NCBI GenBank assembly: GCA_002308635.1
Contig: DBWG01000093.1
Coordinates: forward strand, 664-7,549
DNA from: Ruminococcaceae bacterium UBA1244
GTDB lineage: Bacteria > Bacillota > Clostridia > Oscillospirales > Acutalibacteraceae
Direction: 5' to 3'
Length of the DNA: 6,886 nt
Part shown: positions 1-5,669 of the stretch, piece by piece
Layout: every line of letters begins with the position of its first letter
Position numbering within the stretch: position 1 is the first letter of the stretch
Notes under the pieces: generated by a model
Database searches by the model: none
The model's input: the letters and a program-made list of their open reading frames with translations, nothing else
What the model was told of the DNA's origin: nothing
Position numbers and translations under genes: made by a program

Positions 1-1007
1 GCTTTGTTGAGCGGCAGCTCGCCGTAGTTCTTTCCGGTCTGACCGTTCATTGCATAGAGGTAATCTTTTCCGTTGTAGTTGTAGTTCATCATCCACACCG
101 GCATCATGGCATACTGCCATTCCTCTTTGAGAGTTTTTGCATTAACGTTGTCGACCGTAACGGTGTCGTATCCTTCGATGGTACTCTTATAGATCTTCTT
201 GCAGTATTCGAGAAGCTCGTTGTCAACATCCGCCTGAACGTCTGCACGCTCGGTGTTGCGCTTTTCTGCAAGGAAGCCGGAGAGATAAGCCATCGTAAAA
301 TCACGGAACTCTTTGTCATCGTATGGATTGACATACTTCAGAGCCTTGCTGTGTTCGCCCGAAAGAGCGGGATGAGGGAATCCTCTGAAGTCGATCTTTC
401 CTGCACGCTTTATGCGGAATGTTTTGGTCTCGGTATATTCATCATCTCCGACTCTCCATGTACGGATCTTTTTTGCCGTTGCAAAGAGATTGCCGTCTTT
501 GAGAGAATTTACGAGCCAATAGGGATAATATACGCCCCTGATCTTCTGCAGCTCTGAACCTGAGATAAAATCCTTTGGAAGGAATTTCTTTTTGCCGCAG
601 AAATCAAAGAATTTGGTCTGGGCATCCTCTTCGGAGATCTTGAAGGGAATGACCTTGTTAGGCTTGAAAGCACCCGTAAGGCGGTTTGAGATCACTACCG
701 GATTATGGCAGTAGATACAAAATGTTGCAGCGGTAGTCTTGTCAGTAATTACCTCTGCACCGCAGCTCTGACAGGTGTACATAACGGTATTTGATGCGAA
801 GTCCTCAAAGCCCTGAGGCACCTCATCCTGAGGAACGTCCTCGGAAACAGCCTGCTGGTCAAGCTGCTGATCGAGGTTTCCGAATTTTGCTTTCAGTTCC
901 TCCTCGGTAAATTCGCTGCGGCAGTATTCGCAAAAAAACTTGAGCTTTTTTGCGTTATACTGCAAAGGACCTTCGCAGTTTATACATTTGTAGGATAGTG
1001 TTTCCAT
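1..1007 (-). CDS. Double zinc-ribbon protein, YdjG-like, partial (C-terminus beyond the left edge)
   Basis: An open frame of 335 codons runs leftward from an ATG and leaves the window without a stop. Two zinc ribbons with identical spacing (CxxC-x14-CxxC) are visible: Cys8/11/26/29 and Cys79/82/97/100. They are separated by an acidic, Q-rich stretch (about 44-70). A conserved-looking body follows, with GVYYPYW near the middle, PVWMMNY at about 303-309 and GQTGKNYGELP at 322-332. In relatives I recall, this last motif sits just before C-terminal membrane helices, which here would lie outside the window. Such proteins are often labelled 'PriA-like' or 'TFIIB-type zinc ribbon', but no helicase motif is present. 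The best-characterised comparable protein is B. subtilis YdjG, which helps hold the SPFH protein YdjI at the membrane. The upstream SPFH gene here supports that reading, but the role is inferred. An in-frame TGA at 1020-1022 limits the start to ATG 1007 or TTG 1013. ATG fits the short pre-CxxC N-terminus of the family. No good ribosome binding site lies at normal spacing. Confidence 0.85.
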   Translation of the reverse strand, partial: METLSYKCINCEGPLQYNAKKLKFFCEYCRSEFTEEELKAKFGNLDQQLDQQAVSEDVPQDEVPQGFEDFASNTVMYTCQSCGAEVITDKTTAATFCIYCHNPVVISNRLTGAFKPNKVIPFKISEEDAQTKFFDFCGKKKFLPKDFISGSELQKIRGVYYPYWLVNSLKDGNLFATAKKIRTWRVGDDEYTETKTFRIKRAGKIDFRGFPHPALSGEHSKALKYVNPYDDKEFRDFTMAYLSGFLAEKRNTERADVQADVDNELLEYCKKIYKSTIEGYDTVTVDNVNAKTLKEEWQYAMMPVWMMNYNYNGKDYLYAMNGQTGKNYGELPLNK

Positions 1008-1016
1008 AGGCAATAT

Positions 1017-1031
1017 GTGTCAGACAGACAC
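1017..1031 (-). promoter_or_regulatory. Small hairpin between a Shine-Dalgarno-like site and the ATG of the zinc-ribbon gene
   Basis: Five perfectly complementary base pairs (GTGTC/GACAC) enclose a 5-nt loop, 9-10 nt before ATG 1007 on the minus strand. The only good SD-like sequence (GAGAGGTGA, 1037-1045) lies about 30 nt from the start codon. Folding this hairpin would shorten that distance by 15 nt. The SD region can also pair locally (GACA/TGTC), so competing folds are possible. The structure is visible in the sequence; any effect on translation is inferred. Confidence 0.35.
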
Positions 1032-1062
1032 TTTTGTCACCTCTCTGTCATAGAAATAAGCA

Positions 1063-1104
1063 GAGTGTGAAACATGGAGCAAAGACACCCCACACTTCAC
1101 ACTC
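1063..1104 (-). repeat. 9-bp perfect inverted repeat in the SPFH/zinc-ribbon intergenic gap
   Basis: GAGTGTGAA (1063-1071) and TTCACACTC (1096-1104) are exact reverse complements with a 24-nt loop. They lie just after the stop codon of the SPFH gene and before the zinc-ribbon gene. Nearby ACACT units recur three times (1092-1109), so other pairings are possible. On the minus strand the stem is followed by TGCTTATTTC, which is only moderately T-rich, so this is not a convincing rho-independent terminator. A partial terminator or RNA-processing element that lowers expression of the downstream gene is possible. Confidence 0.45.
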
Positions 1105-1120
1105 CACACTACATACTCGA

Positions 1121-2500
1121 TCAGACCATATCGGCTTCGTTGATCGGGTCGCCGCAGTTCGGGCAGAACTTCGGGATGGCCTTTGTCATATCGGGTTCAT
1201 ATCCGCACTTGTCGCACTTGATCTTTTTGGGAGCTGAGGGTCTCGGCTTGCCGCAGTTCATACAGAACTTGCCGGAGTTTTCAGTTCCGCACTCACATTT
1301 CCATGAGCCGCCCTGAGGAGCCGGAGCGGGCTTGGGCTTGCCGCAGTTCATGCAGAACTTGCCTGTGTTGCCCTGAGTACCGCACGCACACGCCCATCCT
1401 GCTGCGGGAGCTGCCTGAGGCTGGGGCTGGGGCTGCTGATACTGCTGCTGAGCATACTGCTGCTGCATCTGCTGTTGCTGCTGCATCTGCATCTGAGCCA
1501 TGTTGTTGTTTGAAGCGGCGTTCATAAATCCGCCTGCTGCGTTGAGTCCCATACCTACACCCATAAAGCCTGCCATAGAGCCGCCTGAATTGGAGCCGGC
1601 AGCCTCGATACCTCTTGCGATAGAGGTCTGGACGTATGTTTCTCTCATGCTGGGATCGTTGTAGATAGCAACACGGTTTCTCTCCTGAAGGAGCTTCTTG
1701 GTATCGTCGTCGTAAGAGATCTGTGTAATACCAACGTTCTTGATCTCGATACCTCTGTCCTGACGCCATACGCTGTCAAGAGCGTCACGCATATATTTGC
1801 AGAGCTGAGTTGTCTGGGTGGGTATTCTTGAAAGGGGCTGACCGAGAGTTGAAATGCTGCTGAGAGCCTCTCCGAGAGCGCCGAGATATTCTGACATAAA
1901 TGTGTCGTCGAGGAAATCATCTACCTCAAGACCTACGCCGTCCGTAACGCACTCCGGAGGCATAACAGTGTTGAAGAACTTCCAGGGCTCAACGATCTGG
2001 AGCGAGAAAGTACCGAAAGCACGTACCATAACGTCGATCTTGTAGTGTTCGTCATAATAAGGAACGGGAGACTTTGTGCCGAACTTGATGCCTTCCATAG
2101 GTCTGAGGTTAAGATAGATAACTCTCTGTTCATGGTAGGTATTTCCGCCGAACTTGATCCTCTCCCATCCGTCCTTAAGGGATGCGCCGAACTCACCGTT
2201 CATAAGTGAGGGTGAAGACGAGTTTGATACCTTGTAATATCCGGGAACAGTCGTATAGTCAACAACCCTGCCGCCGTCTACAAGGCACATGAGCTGACCC
2301 GAAGCGACCTGGATCATAGATCCGTTGGATATAACATTGTTCATTCTTTTGGTGTTTGTGTTTCTGCCCTGACCGGCATCAGCAAAGATACCGGGAGCAA
2401 CTGCGGTTCTCTGACCCATTCTTGATGGTCTGTACGCTTCAAGATAAGCGTCAGAAAGCTCTCCGCCGATGGCATTGATCGCAGCCTTAATGATTCCCAT
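1121..2500 (-). CDS. SPFH-domain protein with Q-rich linker and three C-terminal zinc ribbons (YdjI-like)
   Basis: This complete 459-residue protein has no obvious transmembrane helix. Residues about 30-295 form an SPFH/band-7-like domain of the YdjI ('virion core protein-like') type, with signatures such as GKxSPVPYYDxxY-like (141-153) and a charged helix ending around LLQERNRVAIY (270-280). A Gly/Ala/Met-rich segment (301-330) and a Q-rich stretch (336-362, 18 of 27 residues Gln) lead to three zinc ribbons: Cys371/373/383/386, Cys402/404/413/416 and Cys429/432/446/449. The first two use CxC...CxxC, the last CxxC...CxxC. In B. subtilis, YdjI is an SPFH protein that recruits the phage-shock protein PspA to the membrane and itself needs YdjG and YdjH. 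A similar membrane-scaffold or stress role is inferred here from domain type and the neighbouring YdjG-like gene. The ATG at 2500 is preceded by AGGAG (2511-2515) at 10-nt spacing, and the termination codon is TGA. The gene leads the leftward transcription unit. Confidence 0.88.
   Translation of the reverse strand: MGIIKAAINAIGGELSDAYLEAYRPSRMGQRTAVAPGIFADAGQGRNTNTKRMNNVISNGSMIQVASGQLMCLVDGGRVVDYTTVPGYYKVSNSSSPSLMNGEFGASLKDGWERIKFGGNTYHEQRVIYLNLRPMEGIKFGTKSPVPYYDEHYKIDVMVRAFGTFSLQIVEPWKFFNTVMPPECVTDGVGLEVDDFLDDTFMSEYLGALGEALSSISTLGQPLSRIPTQTTQLCKYMRDALDSVWRQDRGIEIKNVGITQISYDDDTKKLLQERNRVAIYNDPSMRETYVQTSIARGIEAAGSNSGGSMAGFMGVGMGLNAAGGFMNAASNNNMAQMQMQQQQQMQQQYAQQQYQQPQPQPQAAPAAGWACACGTQGNTGKFCMNCGKPKPAPAPQGGSWKCECGTENSGKFCMNCGKPRPSAPKKIKCDKCGYEPDMTKAIPKFCPNCGDPINEADMV
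1245..1363 (-). repeat. Direct repeat encoding duplicated zinc ribbons (29 bp, 90-bp period)
   Basis: Positions 1245-1273 and 1335-1363 are identical except for one base (A/G at 1261/1351). They encode the shared GKFCMNCGKP element of zinc ribbons 1 and 2. The period is exactly 30 codons, so gain or loss of a unit would keep the reading frame. The near-identity at DNA level suggests a recent duplication or gene conversion within the gene; selection on residues alone would not require matching synonymous positions. Confidence 0.7.
1415..1495 (-). repeat. CAG-rich trinucleotide tract encoding the Q-rich linker
   Basis: On the minus strand this stretch is mostly CAG codons, broken by ATG, TAT, GCT and CCN codons, and encodes residues 336-362 of the SPFH protein. 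Almost all Gln codons are CAG rather than CAA, so the DNA is an imperfect trinucleotide repeat that could change length in frame. It sits between the SPFH domain and the zinc ribbons, as a flexible linker would. Confidence 0.7.
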
Positions 2501-2531
2501 TTTTAACCATCTCCTGTAATGATATTTTGGT

Positions 2532-2545
2532 GCCGGAATTCCGGC
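2532..2545. promoter_or_regulatory. 14-bp perfect palindrome in the SPFH operon leader
   Basis: GCCGGAATTCCGGC is fully self-complementary. In the minus-strand transcript it can fold as a 5-bp GC stem with an AATT loop, about 17 nt upstream of the AGGAG ribosome binding site. A competing pairing exists: CGGCT (complement of 2561-2565) with AGCCG (complement of 2542-2546) overlaps the palindrome, so both cannot form at once. It could be an operator, an RNA element or chance; the sequence does not decide. Confidence 0.35.
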
Positions 2546-2630
2546 TGACTGACTGAAAAAAGCCGTTTGTCAGGTGTCATAATAAGCCAAAAACTGCACA
2601 AAAAGCATAAAAATTCAGTTTATTGTATTT

Positions 2631-2659
2631 ATTATACTATTATTCTTTTTATTTTGCAA
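2631..2659 (-). promoter_or_regulatory. Sigma-A-type promoter for the SPFH/zinc-ribbon unit
   Basis: Read on the minus strand, TTGCAA (2659-2654) is followed after exactly 17 nt by a consensus TATAAT (2636-2631). The DNA upstream of the -35 box is A/T-rich, as in an UP element. Transcription should start near 2624, giving a leader of about 120 nt before ATG 2500. Within the leader, AAACTG/CAGTTT and CTGAC/GTCAG can pair. Confidence 0.75.
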
Positions 2660-2715
2660 GACCAATAAAAAAATAACAGAAAATACTTTGTTTCCGCAAA
2701 ATGTTTGCGGCGGTG

Positions 2716-2744
2716 TTGCCTTTTTTTGAGAAATATACTATAAT
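2716..2744 (+). promoter_or_regulatory. Sigma-A-type promoter for the nucleotide-sugar dehydratase
   Basis: TTGCCT (2716-2721) and a consensus TATAAT (2739-2744) are separated by 17 nt. The predicted start of transcription is near 2751. The T-run at 2721-2727 lies inside the spacer and is not a terminator, as there is no adequate stem before it and no rightward gene upstream. The promoter diverges from the SPFH promoter, with about 57 bp between the two -35 boxes. Confidence 0.7.
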
Positions 2745-2780
2745 AGTTTTAATTATATAAAATTGGAACGGTATCTCGTT

Positions 2781-4688
2781 ATGCTAAAAATATACAGTCT
2801 TTTCAAAAAGCACAGAAGGATAATACTTTTCTTTTGCGACATGGTATTGTGGAATCTGTCATACTATCTGTCGTTCTGCATACACAAAAACAATTTTTCT
2901 CTTCATGGAAACGAAAACGTATTTCTCACAGGACTTGCTGAGGTCAACATTTCGTTTGCCGTTGTGTTCCTGCTGTTCAGGCTATATGACAAAATGTGGC
3001 GATATGCCGAAACGGAGGATTTTTTCTTTGCGGCTATAGCCTCTCTGAGCGCAAACATCGTCTTTATGACGGCGATGATGATAACCGGCAGTCTGAACAG
3101 CGGCCTTGCGCTCAACTCCAAAACCTTCATAACAAACTCCCTGACCTCTACCCTGTTTGTGATGATGTTCAGGATAATCTACCGCCACAACAAAATACTC
3201 GAACGGCGCAGCCTTGCCCGAAAAGCAAAAAAGCGGCTCATGATAATCGGTGCGGGCGAAGGTGCGCTTTCCGTGCTGAACGAGCTTTCAAAATCTCCTG
3301 TCAACGAATATATCCCCGTCTGCATCGTTGACGACAACAAGGAAAAGCTCCACCGCCGAATTGCCGGCGTAAAGGTCGCAGGCACGACCTATGAGATAAA
3401 GGAGCTGTGTGAGGCTCTCGGCATCGAGGTAATACTCTTTACTATCTCACAGATAAGCATATCCGACAAAAAACGTATCCTTGACACCTGCGCCGAGACC
3501 CATCTTGAAGTAAAGATAATCCCAAATATCTATAACCTTATGACTTCCGGTGTTCCGATAACCTCATCTATACGTCAGGTCGAGGTCGAAGACCTTTTAG
3601 GACGTGAGCCGGTCGTATTCGACACCGAAAAATACGGCAGCTATATCATCGGTCAGACAGTCCTCGTCACCGGCGGCGGCGGTTCTATCGGTTCGGAGCT
3701 TTGCCGCCAGATCGCAAACCTCAGACCAAAACACCTCATCATTCTCGATATATATGAAAACAACGCCTACGACATTCAGCAGGAGCTTATCCGCAAGCAC
3801 GGCTCTGATCTTTCCTTTGAGGTGCAGATAGCGTCTGTCCGTGACAAGAGAAAGCTTGACCATATATTCCGCACAAGAAAAATAGATGTTGTTTTCCATG
3901 CCGCAGCCCACAAGCACGTCCCGCTTATGGAAACAAACCCCGAAGAAGCCGTAAAGAACAATGTGTTCGGTACACTTAAAGTCGCCGAGATAGCAGACAA
4001 ATATCACGTTAAAAATTTTGTACAGATATCCACCGACAAGGCGGTCAATCCGACCAACGTTATGGGTGCAACAAAGCGTATATGTGAAATGCTCATCCAG
4101 ATGATGGGCAAAAAAAGCAAAACAAATTTTGTCGCCGTGCGCTTCGGAAACGTCCTCGGTTCAAACGGCTCTGTCATCCCGCTCTTTAAGGAACAGATAC
4201 GCACAGGCGGCCCTGTTACCGTTACCCATCCGGATATAATCAGATATTTTATGACTATTCCGGAAGCCGTGTCGCTCGTCCTCACTGCCGGAAGCATCGC
4301 AAAGGGCGGCGAGATATTCATACTCGACATGGGCGAACCCGTAAAGATACGTGTCCTTGCCGAGAACCTTATCCGTCTTTCCGGCTTCAAGCCCCACGAG
4401 GATATCAAGATAGAATATACGGGTCTGCGTCCCGGTGAAAAGCTCTATGAGGAGCTTCTTCTCAACGAGGAGGGCATCACAAAGACCGACAACAAAAAGA
4501 TCTATGTCGGCAGACCCATAGAATTCAGCGAAGAGGAACTTTTAAGAAAGCTGAAAACTCTTTATTATGCCGCCTACCGCAACAATAAAGATGAAGTCGA
4601 AATGCTCATCGAGGATATCGTCCCGACCTTCAAACACGCAACCAACGAAAATGCGGAACTGCCGGAGATCGAAGAGGACGATGACTGA
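2781..4688 (+). CDS. Membrane-bound nucleotide-sugar 4,6-dehydratase (WbpM/PglF/CapD class)
   Basis: The protein has 635 residues counted from ATG 2781. Four hydrophobic segments (about 13-34, 51-69, 81-103 and 116-134) anchor it in the membrane. A first Rossmann-like region has GAGEGA (157-162). The extended SDR domain has the NAD-binding TGGGGSIGSE motif (297-306), AAAHKHVPLME (374-384), STDKAVNPTNVMGATK (417-432) and LRPGEK (549-554). Met428 replaces the usual catalytic Tyr, with Lys432 four residues later, as known for the long WbpM/PglF dehydratases. These convert UDP-GlcNAc to the 4-keto-6-deoxy sugar used for bacillosamine, FucNAc and related envelope glycans; the exact substrate here is not proven. 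Length is normal for the family, with an acidic C-terminal tail. A TTG at 2763 is in frame, but it lies only about 12 nt from the predicted transcript start. ATG 2781, with a weak GGAACGG upstream, is preferred. No glycosyltransferases adjoin it here, and no clear terminator follows. Confidence 0.93.
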   Translation: MLKIYSLFKKHRRIILFFCDMVLWNLSYYLSFCIHKNNFSLHGNENVFLTGLAEVNISFAVVFLLFRLYDKMWRYAETEDFFFAAIASLSANIVFMTAMMITGSLNSGLALNSKTFITNSLTSTLFVMMFRIIYRHNKILERRSLARKAKKRLMIIGAGEGALSVLNELSKSPVNEYIPVCIVDDNKEKLHRRIAGVKVAGTTYEIKELCEALGIEVILFTISQISISDKKRILDTCAETHLEVKIIPNIYNLMTSGVPITSSIRQVEVEDLLGREPVVFDTEKYGSYIIGQTVLVTGGGGSIGSELCRQIANLRPKHLIILDIYENNAYDIQQELIRKHGSDLSFEVQIASVRDKRKLDHIFRTRKIDVVFHAAAHKHVPLMETNPEEAVKNNVFGTLKVAEIADKYHVKNFVQISTDKAVNPTNVMGATKRICEMLIQMMGKKSKTNFVAVRFGNVLGSNGSVIPLFKEQIRTGGPVTVTHPDIIRYFMTIPEAVSLVLTAGSIAKGGEIFILDMGEPVKIRVLAENLIRLSGFKPHEDIKIEYTGLRPGEKLYEELLLNEEGITKTDNKKIYVGRPIEFSEEELLRKLKTLYYAAYRNNKDEVEMLIEDIVPTFKHATNENAELPEIEEDDD

Positions 4689-4741
4689 CAGTATCATAAA
4701 TAACCCCGTCATTTACGTGTTTTTCTTGTAGATTATAAACG

Positions 4742-4770
4742 TTGTATTGTTCACGGAAATATGGTACAAT
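4742..4770 (+). promoter_or_regulatory. Extended -10 promoter for the membrane protein/malic enzyme unit
   Basis: TTGTAT (4742-4747), a 17-nt spacer and TACAAT (4765-4770) are preceded directly by TGG, an extended -10 element that can offset the poor -35 box. The predicted start near 4777 gives a leader of about 59 nt. It contains an imperfect GC-rich hairpin (CTG/CAG outer and CGGC/GCCG inner stem, 4780-4802) and then the AGGAGG site. The intergenic stretch 4689-4741 shows no convincing terminator for the gene before it. Confidence 0.6.
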
Positions 4771-4820
4771 AAACGGTGTCTGCCGGCGTTTGCCGCCGTC
4801 AGGAATTCAAGATCATAAAC

Positions 4821-4826
4821 AGGAGG
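4821..4826 (+). promoter_or_regulatory. Consensus ribosome binding site that fixes the membrane-protein start
   Basis: A perfect AGGAGG lies 9 nt before ATG 4836. It settles the start: an upstream in-frame GTG at 4776 has no such site and falls at or before the predicted transcript start. Confidence 0.85.
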
Positions 4827-4835
4827 AATACAAAA

Positions 4836-5642
4836 ATGACAGAAGAGATCAAAACTACCGCTGAGGTTTCCGAAGAGGAAGAAACCAAAGAAACTGCCGC
4901 ACCCGAAGCTTCATCGGAAAGTACAGAGGAAACAAATGAAGCACCTGCAAAAAGCAAGAAAAAGAAAAGAGGTCTCAGCGAAAATGCCGTGGAGATACTT
5001 GTTGCAGTTTTTCTCGGCATCACAGCACTGCTCACTGCATGGGCAACATGGATAGGCTCGCTTCACGGAGGAAATCAGGCTACCAACTACACCACCAGCA
5101 ACAACTTAGCTTCCGAAGGAAACTCCGAATACAATGCCGGAATGCAGCTTTATCTTTCCGACCTTATGGCATGGAACACGATAGTTGATTATTACTTCGA
5201 GATCGAGCTGGCAAATCTGGACAACAACACCGCAAAAGCCGCACTTATACAGGAAAAGCTCGATAGCTATATTGCTCAGAACTGCAGTCCGATACTTGCC
5301 GAAGGTCTTGTATGGGGAGATCAGAATCCCGATGCCGACAGCCCGTTTGAGATGCCCGGCATAACCGATAAGTACTTTGAAGACGCCAATCAGCTTCTTG
5401 AAGAATCAAGAGAAAAGCTTGAGGAAGGAAAGCAGGACAATTCAAACGGCGATGCCTATAACCTTGTAAACGTAATTTATTCAGTCGTACTGTTCATGCT
5501 CGGTATAGTCGGAGTATTCAAAAGACTGCCGAACCGCAAGGTCGTTCTGTGCATTGCAGTTGTTGCTCTCATTGCCGCAACTGTATATATGTTCACAATA
5601 CCGATGCCGACAGGCTTTGACATCACAAGCTTCTTCGGCTGA
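4836..5642 (+). CDS. Membrane protein of unknown function, three predicted helices with a large outside loop
   Basis: I do not recognise a named family with certainty. The 268-residue protein starts with an acidic, Thr/Ala/Glu-rich tail (1-38) and a basic KKKKRG patch (41-46). Helix 1 is at about 52-73. A hydrophilic segment of about 135 residues (74-209) follows, then helix 2 (210-228), a short basic turn (KRLPNRK) and helix 3 (235-254). The positive-inside rule puts the N-terminus in the cytoplasm and the large loop outside. The segment after helix 1 (TAWATWIGSLHGGNQATNY, 67-85) resembles uncharacterised bacterial membrane proteins with an AW..Y/W...W.G.QA.NY pattern; this is an impression, not a search result. 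The loop has a coiled-coil-like charged helix (181-199). The stop is 27 nt before malic enzyme, so the two are probably co-transcribed. No catalytic motif is visible, so no function is assigned. Confidence 0.88.
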   Translation: MTEEIKTTAEVSEEEETKETAAPEASSESTEETNEAPAKSKKKKRGLSENAVEILVAVFLGITALLTAWATWIGSLHGGNQATNYTTSNNLASEGNSEYNAGMQLYLSDLMAWNTIVDYYFEIELANLDNNTAKAALIQEKLDSYIAQNCSPILAEGLVWGDQNPDADSPFEMPGITDKYFEDANQLLEESREKLEEGKQDNSNGDAYNLVNVIYSVVLFMLGIVGVFKRLPNRKVVLCIAVVALIAATVYMFTIPMPTGFDITSFFG

Positions 5643-5669
5643 AAATAAAATCAAGAAAGGAAAATTGTC

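Noticed and set aside
351..557. Plus-strand small open frame opposite the cut zinc-ribbon gene
   Set aside because: It is antisense to a continuous 335-codon frame with clear zinc-ribbon motifs.
1088..1111. Short ACACT direct repeats as a protein-binding array or iteron
   Set aside because: Only three imperfect short units occur; part of them is explained by the inverted repeat at 1063-1104.
1415..1500. CRISPR-like or minisatellite array
   Set aside because: It is an in-frame CAG-rich coding tract with no spacer-repeat structure.
1293..1769. Alternate-frame open frame inside the SPFH gene on the same strand
   Set aside because: Its Arg/Tyr/Ala-rich composition arises from reading the repeat-rich SPFH frame out of phase; it has no supported start.
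2703..2727. Rho-independent terminator (GGC...GCC followed by seven T)
   Set aside because: The stem is only about three base pairs, no rightward gene precedes it, and the T-run lies inside the promoter spacer.
3597..4408. Minus-strand open frames opposite the sugar dehydratase
   Set aside because: They overlap the conserved SDR catalytic domain entirely and show no coding features of their own.
4689..4741. Terminator after the sugar dehydratase
   Set aside because: Only a 3-bp CGT/ACG stem precedes a broken T-run, which is too weak to call.
4776..4835. N-terminal extension of the membrane protein from an upstream GTG
   Set aside because: The GTG lies at or before the predicted transcription start, lacks a ribosome binding site, and the ATG at 4836 has a perfect AGGAGG at 9 nt.
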